NCBI GenBank assembly: GCA_032622095.1
Contig: CP136063.1
Span: 72,209,980-72,273,979 of the forward strand
Length of the DNA stretch: 64,000 nt
Origin: Siphonodentalium dalli
Lineage: Eukaryota; Mollusca; Scaphopoda; Gadilida; Siphonodentaliidae
Direction of reading: 5' to 3'
Position numbers and translations under genes: made by a program. Positions 12,031 to 24,164 of the stretch are shown here, piece after piece; the first letter of the stretch is position 1; every line of letters begins with the position of its first letter. The notes beneath the pieces were generated by a model, which did not search any database, had not been told where the DNA came from, and worked only from the letters and a program-made list of their open reading frames with translations.

Positions 12031-13784
12031 ATACACACAATAATTTTGATTAAATGCAATGACTCTCGATGGCAAAATAATTTGCGTTAGTTTATCGCCG
12101 ATTGTTCCGTCCAAATCGAGATGTAAATATTTACAATTATGCATAGTTTAGAGGATGATATCTATGGAGTGGTATGGTCGATTTCTTTGAGATTTTCGGC
12201 GATGTTAGTAGAATGCTACATTGCCACAGTTGGCATAGTGCCTGAGTACTAACTAACAAGTCCACAATATGTCTTTAACAAAACTTGAAGACAACATTTG
12301 TATCATGTCATTACAGAGGCACCAGGAATGCTATCATTAAGTCTATGAGTTGGTCCACTTTCAAACATAATTACATGTTTTTCAGGCAGGTCTTAACTTT
12401 TTTCAGTATTTCTTCTAGTCGATATTAAACAATATAAGCATGTTCTGACATACTGACCAACAGTCCCACTGGGTTATGTGTGCATTAATTACAAACAAAC
12501 ATTTTTAATGACACAATGTGACACAAATATAAAATTGTCACACAATTATTTGCAAATATCGCCTGCCCTCGGAGTCTTTTACACCAACCAGTGGTCACTA
12601 CAATGTACAATCATATTTTCTTTTAATCAGGGTTCGTGGTACAGATTGTCAATTAGCAAATTGCTATAAAAAAAAATTATTTGCAAAAAAAAACCCAATT
12701 TGCAACAAAAATTGCCACCTACCTTTTTGTCTATTGGAAATTGAACCCCATGGGGCATATAATGACGAACCAAAGCCAGACGCTTTGGGTCGTAGATAGA
12801 CTACATCTGATTTGTCACCAATTATTATCTAATACGACAATGTTGTTTTGAATTTCGGGGAGCACGAATGTCGCACAGTAGATCGGTGGGCTTAACACGT
12901 TCACTGCCGAAAACCAATGGGTAATTCCATCCTGTATGCCAACATGGAATTTGATGTTTTGCAGATAGTAGTTGATATTTTACGTATGTATGAGTAATGA
13001 TTCGACCAATATCGGGTTATATGAAGCTGAAACATGTTATAAGGCTACTACGAGATAAAGTTTTATTGGACTGTAGACACAGATAATTATTTTTTGCTCA
13101 GTGGGAAGGGCATCTAAAGGTATCATATCCATTTCCAAACCTCTCCTACATATATGAGGCTATAAAAATGTTTAGAAGTTTTACTAGTCTAGTGCTCTGA
13201 CTAATTCAAGATAACAATATTTGGTATTGAACCTTTCAATTAATCTGAATTGTGAATCTTTCTAGATTGAACTGTCAGTGACCCAATGGAATGCAGAATA
13301 AACAAATTTGAAGAAAAAAAATTCCCTACCTACCTAGGTTAATTATTTTGCACCATGTAACCCTAAACACAGGTATTTTTTTGGGCCTAATAGGAACAAC
13401 CATATGCATGCATGCATCATTGCAAAATTTACTCAAAACACTCTACTGGGCATTTTGTTTGAGTCACTGGTGTAAACATGTCATTTGCATTATAAAAACA
13501 TCAACATCAAATATACAACGTGATTCATAACTAAAATATTTCAATACAAATTGATCATACTGCATTAGAATGAAGAATATCAGCTGAGCCTTAGTCTTGT
13601 TGAAAAGGACCATGATTCAAAATGTAAAATGTCTTTGAAGGTCCCACCTTCCATCATTCCTCAGCTCCTGAAAAATATAGAATTGAATAGATATATGTTT
13701 TGTTTCAATACAATTAATACTCGAAAGTATGGAATTTATTTATTTGGAAAAAATATCTAATTTGAGAAATTAAATAATCATATT
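12031..13784. other. No gene seen
   Basis: Only A-runs and short AT-rich words are seen. The frames at 12478-12669 and 13348-13530 lack splice signals, domain signs or composition that would support coding. Confidence 0.5.
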
Positions 13785-13786
13785 TA

Positions 13787-13990
13787 GGCCAAAAAAAAAA
13801 AGTCTTTTGGTTCTCGGGCAATTTATTTTTCAAATCAATGAGGGGGGGGGGAGGGTTTTATCTGCGCGTATTAAGCATGGACAAAGATACCTTCCTCTTT
13901 CTAAAAAAGTAAAAAAGGTCTCTAACTTATTTAACTTGTCGACCCATATGTTATGGTTGTCAACATTCCATTCAGTTCATATCATATAAC
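13787..13990 (+). repeat. Family L terminal fragment
   Basis: The stretch matches the left end of the TIR element at 34289-34955: taggccaaaaaaaaaa, ttttggttctc, ggcaattt, tttcaaatcaatgaggg, then gggagggttttat and caaagataccttcctct. No right arm is recognisable nearby. Confidence 0.65.
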
Positions 13991-14034
13991 ATACATGTAT
14001 AAGTTATCACCTGGAAAAAAAATTAAGCCCAAAT

Positions 14035-15273
14035 TTAAACAAGAGCATGCCGTCGGGGCGTGGGCACAATATGCCCTTTCTGGAGTAAAGTGGGGCACGG
14101 TTTAATTCATTCGTTTGAAACATGGTTCAGTTCACTCGATTCAATATAAAGTTATCATCTGGAAACTGCATATCAGGTAAAATCTGAGTCGAAAAAGGGG
14201 CATAACTCAGTCAAAATCATGTGGACAAAACCCATATTCGAACTTGTTCTGTATTTTGGGGTGGTAAACTAACATACCCGGTACCGAATTTGGTTCAGTT
14301 CACTCGATTCAATCAAAGTTATCATCCGGAAACCGCAAATCAGGTGAAATCTAAGTTGAATAAAAGGTTGTTAGACCTCATGTCCGCCGTCTAAGCGTTG
14401 GCTTGATACGACCGTTGTTTGCGCATAAAAATTGGCATGGCGGAACCCGAAATCGAATTTGATCTGTCTTTTGTGCTAGTAAACCTACATATACCAAATA
14501 TAATATCATTCAGTACACATTTACTAAAGTTATCATCCGGAAACCTCAAATTGGCAAAAATTCTAAGTAAAAAAGGGACATAACTCTGGTGAAAATTGGC
14601 GGGCGGAACCCGAATTCGAACTTGATCTGTGTTTTGCTGGGAGAAAGACACATACCAAATTTGGTTTAAATGTGATTAACTCTACTAAAGTTATCATCCG
14701 GACACCAACTTTTGGGGTTTTATATGTCGGGTCGGCGGACAAAAAAGGGCTATAACTCTGGCAAAAATTATCGGATTAAACCGAAATCCAAACTGAGCTG
14801 TTTTTGATATAAGTGATCCACAAAAAAACGGGTTTTGCATATAAACAATCAAAAATCAAGTTATCATCCGGAAACCAAAAAACAAGAAAAACTTAATTTT
14901 CTATGTCGAAAAATGGGCATAACTCTGCCAAAAATGGTCGGGCAGAACCCAAGTTCGAATATGACTTGTGTTTTGCTTCGAGAAAGTAATATACCAAATT
15001 TGGTTTGAATCCGATTAACTCTACTAAAGTTATCATCCGGAAACCAACTTTCAGGGGTTTTCTAAGTCAAAAAAGTCAAAAAAGGGGCATAACTCTGGTG
15101 AAAATTGGCGGACGGAACCAGAATTCGAACTTGACCTGTCGTTTCTGCTAGTAAACCCACATACCAAATTTAATTTGGTTCACTCTAACTAAAGTTATCA
15201 TCCGGACGGACGGCGGACCGACAGACAACCCATTTCCATAATACGACCTTTTTTCAAAAGGGCGTATAAAAAG
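14035..15273 (+). mobile_element. Family D pearl/Helentron-like element, long copy
   Basis: The 5' end reads aacaagagcatgccgtcggg, then the subterminal aatatgcccttt. Several core units carry ccaaatttggtt, cagttcactcgattcaat, aaagttatcatccggaaacc and gggcataactc. The tail gacggacggcggaccgacag leads to the terminal hairpin (atacgacctttt...aaaagggcgtat) and aaaaa. The 5' subterminal word and the 3' hairpin share the complement tacgccctt/aagggcgta. Confidence 0.82.
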
Positions 15274-15275
15274 CG

Positions 15276-15455
15276 ATTGAAGCTCTGGTTAAAATGGGCT
15301 TCCTGGACCTCTATAGCATTTAGTTCAAGAACTACATGGGTTATGATCCGGAAACCAAAGGTTCACAGAAGGACATCTGATGGCAAAAGAGACATGGATG
15401 GATGGAGAGACTGATTACATAATACAGTTTTTCAAATGGCATTGGTGTATAAATG
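15276..15455 (+). repeat. Family D-related 3' fragment
   Basis: The stretch carries ctctggttaaaatgggc, gttatgatccggaaaccaaa, a gatggatggagaga tail and a degenerate end (ataatacagtttttcaaatg, then gtgtataaatg), directly behind the full family D copy. Confidence 0.55.
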
Positions 15456-15863
15456 TTATTAGTATAATTATTCCACACCCATTGACATAAGGCACTTGTG
15501 TTCAATGGAATCCCAGCTATTGAATGCATAGTATTGTATACCTCTACAACTATTTTTGTTGACATTGTCGCCAAGTAAGATGGCTTAAATAAGTTCAATA
15601 ATCTGCTTCTGGTGATGCCCCGATCATTACTGGTTATTCATCAGACATAAATCACAATAGAGGTAGCTATAGTATCAACGAAGGTGACAGTCATTGATTA
15701 TCTGACACAACTGTGTAGAATAAATACAAACACAACTTGTATCATAATCTCAAATCATTTATCAAACTTGTTGCGGATATTTCTCTTTCGTGAAATATAT
15801 CCATGCATCATCCACAATTCATTCGATAAAAGATTCTTGATTACGGGTCAGGCGCACATTTTG

Positions 15864-16756
15864 CCAAAATTTCCTGGTATTTCAAAATGGATTCTGTCTA
15901 TGTATACCAGACTTTCATTTTTAGAAAATGTAGGCGCGCATTGTCTCGCTCGCTGGGTTTTGGGCCCAGGCGCGCAGTTTCTATCAAGATAAAATAAACA
16001 GCGGATTGCCGGAAACACATTCATAAATGCCGTGTAAATTGAATTACCGGTAGTTTACATGTAACTCACGATCGATGTCCAGTGAATCTCTTTGATGGTT
16101 TAACACTGCTTAATCCACTATCCATAAGCACAAGTGAATGTCACACACTATGTTTTATATTGTACATGCTCCTATATTAATTGTAATTCATAATTATTAA
16201 TAAAGAATCAATTTAATACTCCGATTCCATGCTGACAGAATAATATCAATATCTCCCGGCCACGTGGTCTCGCTTTGATTTTCCAGAAATTTATGTGACG
16301 TCATAAGCCATACATATAAATCATTCAAATGTATTTTTAGCTTAAACGAATCATCCAGACAGATAGTGCATTCGACACCGTGTGACCTCAAATAATTTAC
16401 TGGTGTCGGTAATCAAACATCGGGCGGGTTGATTGACACCGCACTGTGAATGGAAAGTTGTGGAATTGGTAACTAGGTCGCGGCACCTTTGATCTCGCGA
16501 CACATCATACAGGCATTCTCGCAACGCGCTAATAAAACGGAAAATGGGACACATTATTAACCAATCTTGTCTGGGTAGACACTAAAAATAGCGTTATCAG
16601 GTTCGGCCAACTTCGCTCTCTGTATTTGGCCTAGGTGTGCAATCGATCGCTCGCTGGTTTTCAATTTCAGGCGCGCGATGGTGCGCAAGAGCGATCGCGT
16701 GCCTCAAAAATGAAAGTCTGGTATACAATTTTCTCAAAATCTGGTAGGAATTTCTC
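15864..16756. mobile_element. TIR element of about 0.9 kb with CpG-rich arms
   Basis: The left arm (15864-15935) carries aaatttcctggtat, gtataccagactttcatttt and ggcgcgcattg. The right arm (16680-16756) is its imperfect inverse (aaaatgaaagtctggtatac, ccagattttg, ggaattt). Both arms contain a ctcgctcgctgg-type word and gcgcgc words. I see no transposase gene between them. Confidence 0.65.
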
Positions 16757-16759
16757 TGT

Positions 16760-17925
16760 GAAATTTGGTTTAAGTGATAATTGTTGCACAATATTTCAGA
16801 ACCATCGACCAATTTGATATTATAACCTCATTTACTTGACTTTTATGCCATATGGCATGAAAAAGATTTAAAATTTCACTGTTTTCATGTGTCAAGAACT
16901 TCTGTAAAAATAGTTTTTTTTCAAAAGTGCATTTCATATATCCATGAGACCATATCTCAAGATCATGAGACTTTATTATACTTAATTTAATGATTATTTT
17001 CATTAAGAAAGAAAAGTACCCCATAAAAAATTATCAATATTTGAGGATTTTCATGCCATGGCTGTTGATCAATGAACAATTGGGCTGAGATGAGTTGTGG
17101 GTCATGGGTTCACAATTATTCTAACAGTTCTGGGTACCAAAAGGGGTGAAAATTAAATTAATATTTTCAACCTCTCAAATGTTTTATGTTATAATACATT
17201 GTTTTGTTGTGTCTTAATAATTGCTCAGAACACAATGAAGATGACCATATATATGTGAAATTCAAGATTGTTTTGCCAGATAGATCCAGAGAATTTTTTT
17301 TTTGAAAATCTCTTGCATTTTTGACTGGATTTATGCAAAATATGTATCTCCCCTTTAAGAGGCATGTTGTGTTCTGTCAATATATACCATACACTAGTAC
17401 TGAATTATTCAATTAGATTATACGCACTTGTAAGAGAGTTGCTATCTGTTCCTTTCTTTCTATCACTCCGACTCATGTGATAATGCTAGATAGTCCAAGC
17501 TAACATGTGAATTATGTCATATTCGGAATAACTGAAAGATTAAAAAAAATACAATCTATTAATCTCTTGGCTGCTACATGTGAGTACAACAGGCCCATGG
17601 GGAAAATTACTAAAATACCAATATAGACTATACCAGTATGAGTACGGACCTACTACAGAATACAGTTGCTCATTATTCAAAACAGGAATTAAGAAATTAG
17701 TACATGGGAACAATTGTATCTGGATGTTTGATAAAGTGTATGATGTTCCAGGATTGTGAATGAGAAAAGCCATTTTACGGAGTCAGTGATAATGTTTTTC
17801 GATATTGCTGTTATATTTTTCGAAGTACATGATCGAACTATAATGTCAATGGCTTTGCACACAACATCATTCAGCAGTGAAGAAGTTAATAATATAAGTC
17901 ATTAATAGGTTGTTTCCATATTGGC
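16760..17925. other. No gene seen
   Basis: AT-rich DNA without a supported exon. A single arm (ggcccatggggaaaattact at about 17592) matches the foldback at 55058-55168. Confidence 0.5.
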
Positions 17926-17927
17926 CG

Positions 17928-17992
17928 AGTTATGAGGCCGATGTCTGCCATATGGGCCGAAGGCTAATATGACAGACCGAGGCCTCATAACT
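17928..17992. repeat. 65-bp hairpin with long arms
   Basis: The arms agttatgaggccgatgtctg and its near-inverse cagaccgaggcctcataact flank ccatatgggccgaaggctaatatg-like sequence that also pairs (catat/atatg). Transcribed, it would form a stable stem. Origin unknown; possibly a small foldback element. Confidence 0.7.
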
Positions 17993-18054
17993 TGTTTATG
18001 AAAAAAAACTTATGCTAACCGGTAGAGATGGTGAAACTGTTTTCCTGCCGGTGA

Positions 18055-18232
18055 GATAACTAAAGCTAAGCTCTCCCACGGAAACCAAAATAAAGGTCAA
18101 ATTATAAGCCAACAACGATCATAACTCTGGTAAAAAAGGGGGATGGAACCAAAATTTGAACTTTACCTGTATATTCATGAGTAATCGATATACAAAATTT
18201 GAAAATAATCCGATAAAAGGTCATACCATCAA
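18055..18232 (+). repeat. Family D-related fragment cut by the following palindrome
   Basis: The words ggaaaccaaaataaaggtca, ataagccaacaacgatcata and actctgg...ggatggaacc match the degenerate units at 9986-10490. The match stops where the palindrome begins at 18233. Confidence 0.6.
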
Positions 18233-19879
18233 TACCGGTGTAACATGTCATCTCCCCCCCCCAGGATATCTCCCCCCCCTAGGATATCTCCCCCCCACCC
18301 TGGATATCTCCCCCCCCCCATGTACGACTAAAAAAATAATTTCACTCATATGATATCGTTTGGTTCTGAAATGGGCAGAATTTTTTTTTTTTAGATTAAA
18401 TTGGTTTTTTTATTAATTTTTTTTTTATTTAAAAAAAAAAAGTGACAAAATTATTTTTTTCACGAATTTGATTGTCTGTTCATGAAATGTTTTTTAAATT
18501 CAATTTTCCTTTTTTTTTTTCATACGTCCAGGCTTGGATATCCCCCCCCCCCCCCCCCCACCCCGCACCTACATGACAAAAAAATCATCTTATGGTTTTA
18601 TCGCTTATTTTGCTTTATATAGTAATGAAACAGCGAGAAATTAGCTTCTCCAAGAGAAAGTTGTTTGTTTTGCTTTATATAGTCATGAAACAGTGAGAAA
18701 TTAACTTCTTCTGAGAACAAGTTTTTTGAGTCAGGGTTTGGGATGGGGGGGAGATGTCCAGGTCAGGATATCTCCCCCCCCCCCACCCAGCACCTACATG
18801 ACAAATAAATCATTGTATGGATTTATTGCTTGTTTTGCTTTATATAGTCATGAAACAGCGAGAAATTAACTTCTTCTGAGAAAAAGTTTTTTGAGTCAGG
18901 GTTTGGGGTGGGGGGGGGGGGAAATGTCCAGGTCAGGATATCTCCCCCCCCCCCCCCCCCACCCAGCACCTACATGACAAAAAAATAATCTTATGGTTTT
19001 ATCGCTTGTTTTGCTTTATATAGTCATGAAACAGCGAGAAAGTAAAGATTATTTTTTTGTCATGTAGGTGCTGGATGGGGAGGGGGGGGAGATATCCTGA
19101 CCTGGACATCTTCCCCCCCACCCCAAACCCTGACTCAAAAAACTTGTTCTCAGAAGAAGTCAATTTCTCGCTGTTTCATGACTATATAAAGCAAAATAAG
19201 CGATAAAACCATAAGATGATTTTTTTGTCATGTAGGTGCTGGGTGGGGGGGGGGAGATATCCTGACCTGGACATCTTCCCCCCCACCCAAACCCTGACTC
19301 AAACAACTCTTGTTCTCAGAAGAAGTTAATTTCTCGCTGTTTCATGACTATATAAAGCAAAATAAGCGATAAAACCATAAGATGATTTTTTTGTCATGTA
19401 GGTGCTGGGTGGGGGGGGGGAGATATCCTGACCTGGACATCTTCCCCCCCCCACCCAAACCCTGACTCAAACAACTCTTGTTCTCAGAAGAAGTTAATTT
19501 CTCGCTGTTTCATGACTATATAAAGCAAAATAAGCGATAAAACCATAAGATAATTTTTTTGTCATGTAGGTGCTGGGTGGGGGGGCGGGGGGGGGGGCGT
19601 GGTGGAATATCCAAGCCTGGACATTTGAAAGAAAAGACAAAAATTGAATTAAAAAAAAACATTTTTCTGGCCAATGAACAGACAATCAAATTCGTGAAAA
19701 CAATAATTTTGTCACTTTTTTTTTTTAAATAAAAAAATTTAATAAAAACTAAAATTTAATCTCAAAAAACATTTTTCTGGCCATTTCAGAACCAAACGAT
19801 AACAAATGAGTGAAATTATTTTTTAGTCGTACATGGGGGGGGGGATATCCAGGGGGGGAGATATCCTGTTACACCGGTA
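18233..19879. mobile_element. 1.65-kb near-palindromic element with poly-C/poly-G tracts and tandem arms
   Basis: The ends taccggtgtaaca and tgttacaccggta are exact inverses. Left-arm blocks recur inverted in the right arm: ccatgtacgactaaaaaa, tttggttctgaaatgg, gtgacaaaatta, aatttgattgtctgttca, and the long unit with cacctacatgacaaa, ttatggttttatcgctt, gctttatatagtcatgaaac, agcgagaaattaa and gagtcagggtttgg. Within each arm this unit is tandemly repeated, with a period of about 165-185 bp (anchors at 18758 and 18928; inverted at about 19091, 19255 and 19422). The units are joined by C or G runs of 8-19 bases. The centre is near 19040. Confidence 0.85.
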
Positions 19880-19884
19880 CCAAT

Positions 19885-20640
19885 AATTATGTATCATACT
19901 ATTATATTATTATTATAATTCATAATTATTCAGATTAAATAAATAATCTCCGCTAGGAATTTCTGGACATTTGGCCTTCCAGAGTTCTGGCGCCCACACC
20001 AGTAACAGGTTTCAAATCCCACTGGATTGTTCCCTGATCCTAATTTATTATAAAAAAAATTTAAGAAATGAATGTAGTTTGAGCATGTTCTATTGAGGAG
20101 TATTGCACTGTGGCCCATTGGAGCATATTAAAGTACACTAACAAACTATATTTATTTCATAATTTTCTTCGTCTGGGATAATCATTTCCTTCAATTTGCC
20201 CATTGCAGGCCGACATTAATTAATAAAATCCACCAATGTTTGTCATGAATGTCTGCTTTAATTGTGTTTGAAACTAGGAATAATCACTTACATTTTACAG
20301 CCAGCAGTTCCAAAACCTATATGTCTGTGCATAGAACTCTATTAAACTGCATGCATATACACCATTCTGAAAGGATAAGGGCAAATACATTATTTTGGAA
20401 TGAAATTATGTATGTAAAGTACAAATAACTTGGGTCATGGTGTTGATATGCTATGTTGAAAATGATATACAACAATCTATTTGTTATTTAAAGGGAGACT
20501 ATACCTAATTCCAGCCAGTTATGGTGCCATCTCTTATACTCAAGTTCAACAGAACTGATCCAATCTGTATATCCGTATATAATATAAAACCCATGTCTGT
20601 TATACGACCCAATGTGCTTTGAGCAATTAGTAATAGGTGT
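19885..20640. other. No feature recognised; probable intron or intergenic DNA
   Basis: Nothing here carries a convincing coding or repeat signal. If the exon at 20661 is real, its upstream intron lies here. Confidence 0.4.
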
Positions 20641-20660
20641 GCATTGTGTTGATTTCATAG

Positions 20661-20889
20661 CGATGAAGACACCGATGTGCTAACCAGTTTGACAAAACTG
20701 TTTGACCCTCTTTGCTCTGACAAACAGAAGCAAAAACATTCAAAGTCACTATTAAAATTACAACAAAGAATGAATGGTTGTGACGTAAAAAAGCCGGACG
20801 ATTTATTATACAACAATGGTTCCTTCTTTATCCTTGTTACTATTGGCCTACATATGTGGTTTCATTTCATAATTGTGCTTTTTAAATAA
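20661..20889 (+). CDS. Probable terminal exon of an unrecognised protein with a C-terminal membrane helix
   Basis: An acceptor (gttgatttcatag) ends at 20660. The open frame begins with one base completing a split codon, then DEDTDVLTSLTKLFDPLC. A lysine/glutamine-rich stretch (KQKQKHSKSLLKLQQR) and a polar linker follow. The last 20 or so residues are hydrophobic (FFILVTIGLHMWFHFIIVLF), followed by a lysine and the stop TAA at 20887-20889. A polyadenylation hexamer overlaps the stop. The composition (charged N-terminal part, one helix at the very end) suggests a tail-anchored or single-pass protein, but I do not recognise a family. No upstream exon was found, so the gene start is unknown. It could also be a chance frame of 76 codons. 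Confidence 0.45.
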
Positions 20890-20890
20890 A
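20885..20890 (+). terminator. AATAAA hexamer overlapping a stop codon
   Basis: The hexamer contains the TAA that ends the candidate exon at 20661-20889. It supports that exon being terminal, but hexamers are common in AT-rich DNA. Confidence 0.35.
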
Positions 20891-20945
20891 AATCATGTCA
20901 TATACCATAATAAACCTGTTATTGCTGCAATGGATTGATTTGGGC

Positions 20946-21054
20946 TTCGCATCATGTCCAGTTGAAGAGTTTTGATCGCTGATCAAACTCGACGCCTGCG
21001 GCGGCTTATTTGTTACGATGATCTCACCTCTTCAACTCGACGTGATGGTTCGCC
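20946..21054. repeat. Small foldback, about 110 bp
   Basis: The words cttcgcatcatgtccagttg plus aagag and ctcttcaactcgacgtgatg are inverted copies around a CpG-containing centre (actcgacgcctgcggcgg). It is locally more GC-rich than its surroundings. Confidence 0.55.
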
Positions 21055-21180
21055 TTGGCAGATAAATTCACTGCAGCGATAACATGTATGCATCGATTAT
21101 TACAAGGGGAGGAGACAATTAGAAATGCATAGCGAGATCTCAGATTCAGATCAGATCACAAAACTCAGACAATTGGTAAA

Positions 21181-22304
21181 CTCAGTGAAGCTAATGGGGT
21201 CATTGTCGTAACGTTTTATACATAAATGCACACCGCGAGATTGAAATGTTGCCATAAATAATTGCTGTCTGCTTCAATTCATAACTATTTTTCTTCCGAA
21301 GTTCTGATAGTCATTCTTTTTAATATCACAATGTCAATGACGAAACTGCAATAAAATTGATCATCGGTAACATATTGATCGTATATTAAACAGGGACCGA
21401 AAGAACTGCATGGTTGTTTGATCGATGAACGGAAGAAAATTAACTTACAAAAAATATCAACACGTGTGAATTTATTTAGAAAATACTACGACAATGGCCC
21501 ATCACGGGGCTATTTTGGCAATCAAAATATGTAATTACTAGACCTGAAACAATCATTGGATACGCCCCTGTATTCTACATGTATATACCTTAATTTTGAC
21601 CTTTGACATTGATACTAGTGTCGAAGGTCATAATTAAATAGTACTCAAGATTCATGAACATTTCCCACAATACCTTGATCCATATAAAAGCGTTTCGCGC
21701 CCAAATCTCATTCATATCGACTCGACATTTCGAACTGTCAACATTGGCAAATTTTTTTTCCCACCCTCCCATCCCTATATATATTAAACTGCGGGAGGCA
21801 TTATTATTCCTTATATAAATGGTAATAGGCTTACATATAAGATTAATGTTGAGATAATTTCGTTTGTATAAAGCCTTAGACTAACATGTAAAAGCTTAAA
21901 GTGGGTTTGAATGAAACATAATGATATCTAGTATATGGCTATGAATTGAATAATTTATTTTATAATTTATTATTGTATAGTCAGATAGCTATCTGTGATA
22001 GCGAATAACTTCATGTTTTGTAAAGCGGTTGAGAATCACAATCATTATCATAATTCATGGGTATATGGATGAGTGTATGTGCAATAGTGAGAGTAAGGAG
22101 AGTGTAAGTATTCATATTTATTCATATGTTATTATTGGAGATTTTATCTCAATAAATAATATTATTGCCAAAGTAGTCTTGTTATTACACACCTGAAGTC
22201 CTATATATCTTAAGTGAAGGGTTTGGTAATTTGACACTACGCGAGCCTGAGACTGGTGTGCATTTATGTAAAACGTTACGACAACGACCCCATTAGCCTC
22301 AGTG
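21181..22304. mobile_element. TIR element, about 1.1 kb
   Basis: The left arm carries ctcagtgaagctaatggggt, cattgtcgtaacgttttata and cataaatgcacacc. The right arm (22255-22304) is the inverse, with ggtgtgcatttatg, aaaacgttacgacaacgacc and ccattagcctcagtgaactc. No transposase frame is visible inside, so it is probably non-autonomous. Confidence 0.75.
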
Positions 22305-22309
22305 AACTC

Positions 22310-23095
22310 TCTTTATCATGAAACACAATTTCACAAGTCAAATGTTCACCTTCAATCACAAACTGACAAACTTACAAAAGTCATGATACCTAGTATTATT
22401 ATCAAAAGTACGACGAAATTATGTGACTTAATTAGGTTCAAATTTATGAGTCGAATATCACCACCATTGAGCTATAATAACACATACTCACCCGTCATGT
22501 ACATTCTTTGGTTGGTTGGAAACAAGTTGCCACCCAGTCAGTATGTGTTCATCACCTCTGTGGTTAATATCGTCAATTTTATAATAACAGTTTCTAAAAA
22601 TTCGTGTGAAATTTTCAGCTCCATGTGTACGCAAAATGCGTGACGTATTGCACAAGCCGGTTATAAAATTTCAGCTTATTTCCTAGTTTTGAGAACGAGA
22701 AAATTTGTTTTACTAAATAAAATTGCAATGTGTGCCTTCTAAAGTTAAAGACCTACAAAATGTTATATATATAAACAAGTTAATATGATTTATATATATA
22801 TAAAACCCATAAAAAGTTACTAAATGCTATACTAATCTATTGCATGTGTCATAGTTAGGCCCATATATACAGGATTACAGGTAGCGACATGCAATATACA
22901 AACTTGACTTCGTGCAAATGCGTGTATCTCGATCGCCATAGGGCTACATTTATACATATGTGTAGCTCAAATTTAATAGGCCTATCGCCATATATAATTA
23001 AAAAATAATCTACATAGGCATATAGTCCCCATGGTGCCGACAGATATTGCTGCTTATGGCCTAAATGTGTGCAATGTGATATCAAGTTATAAAAT
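22310..23095. other. No gene supported
   Basis: The open frame at 22302-22643 has no acceptor, domain or start context I can support and may be chance. Short tata runs occur near 22768 and 22790. Confidence 0.4.
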
Positions 23096-23097
23096 GT

Positions 23098-23965
23098 ATC
23101 TATATGGGACTGGGGTAGCTATAGGCCTACCAGTATATGTAGGCCTACCTCCAGCTCTACGCAAATTAATGCAGTAAATAGACTGCCTGGCTATGATTGT
23201 GCAGATAGGCCTACAAGTTTTGCAATTTTTCGAATCATCATCCATGCTTCAAGTTTGCATGTCTATAGGCCTATCGTCCCGCGGCTCGCGGTTCCATGAT
23301 TGTATATTGACGAGGACTGTATATAGCCTACCTATAAAATGAGACGGTTCCTCGAAGACAGTACTGTTAAACCATCGACGTATATTATAATATAGATCGA
23401 TGGTTAATTAAACCAACAAACTTGTCCCCCAATCCCTTGTAAATTGAGTTACAATAAATATGTTTAAACCAACCAACTAAAGGCAAACTAATGGGCTGAC
23501 GCCCGATGCGATGACAATAGGGGCCTATGAGTTTATATTGAAAGGTCTTGTGATATTAATATAATTTATATTTTCTAAAACCACGCCTTTTTATATCAGA
23601 GAAATGTAAGCACGGACTCAGTATAGGTCTACATATAGTGCCATTGCTTCAAATGCGCTTATAATTGCTTCAGTGAGCGTGAAAAAATTATCATACTGTA
23701 CATGTAGGCCTACCGGTATATATAGGTATGTACATTATTTACAAGTTAGTGTGCAGATGCAAATATAAAGGCACAATAAAGCTAAATTATATACACACAC
23801 GATGGCCTATATATGTATAGGGCTATAGGCCTATATAGGCTACCTTAGCTAATGCAATGCCAAGGGTGTCGCCATGCATGCATGATTTTTCGACCCATAG
23901 GACTATATAGATGCAGGTGCTGCGATCCCTCGACGTGACACGCAGGGTGGCCAAAGCTATAGCCT
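23098..23965. repeat. Cluster of AGGCCTA-type palindromic words
   Basis: The words taggcctac, ataggcctat, gtaggcctacc and ggcctatat recur more than a dozen times in about 870 bases with irregular spacing. The core AGGCCT is self-complementary. This is a local word enrichment and not a regular tandem repeat. Confidence 0.6.
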
Positions 23966-24092
23966 ACATAAGTAGGCCTATACTATGACCTGGGCTTGCT
24001 GACCATTGCAGATATCCCAACTGTAGACTGTGGTATGCCATAATAATCATCACGACTGAAATATCCTGTGCCCCGAGTACTTATAAGTTAGG

Positions 24093-24164
24093 TCATGTCA
24101 TGAATCTCTACTATAGCTGTCAAACGACCGTAGACAAAGTTGAGATTCATGGCATGATCTACTT
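24093..24164. repeat. Short inverted repeat
   Basis: The words gtcatgtcatgaatctc and gagattcatggcatgatc are inverted copies about 25 bases apart. A related word (gagattcgtggcatgatcta) occurs at about 1231, next to the receptor exon. Confidence 0.55.

Noticed and set aside
22302-22643. Open frame of 113 codons
   Set aside because: No acceptor, domain or codon bias supports it; it begins within the right arm of a TIR element and is AT-driven.
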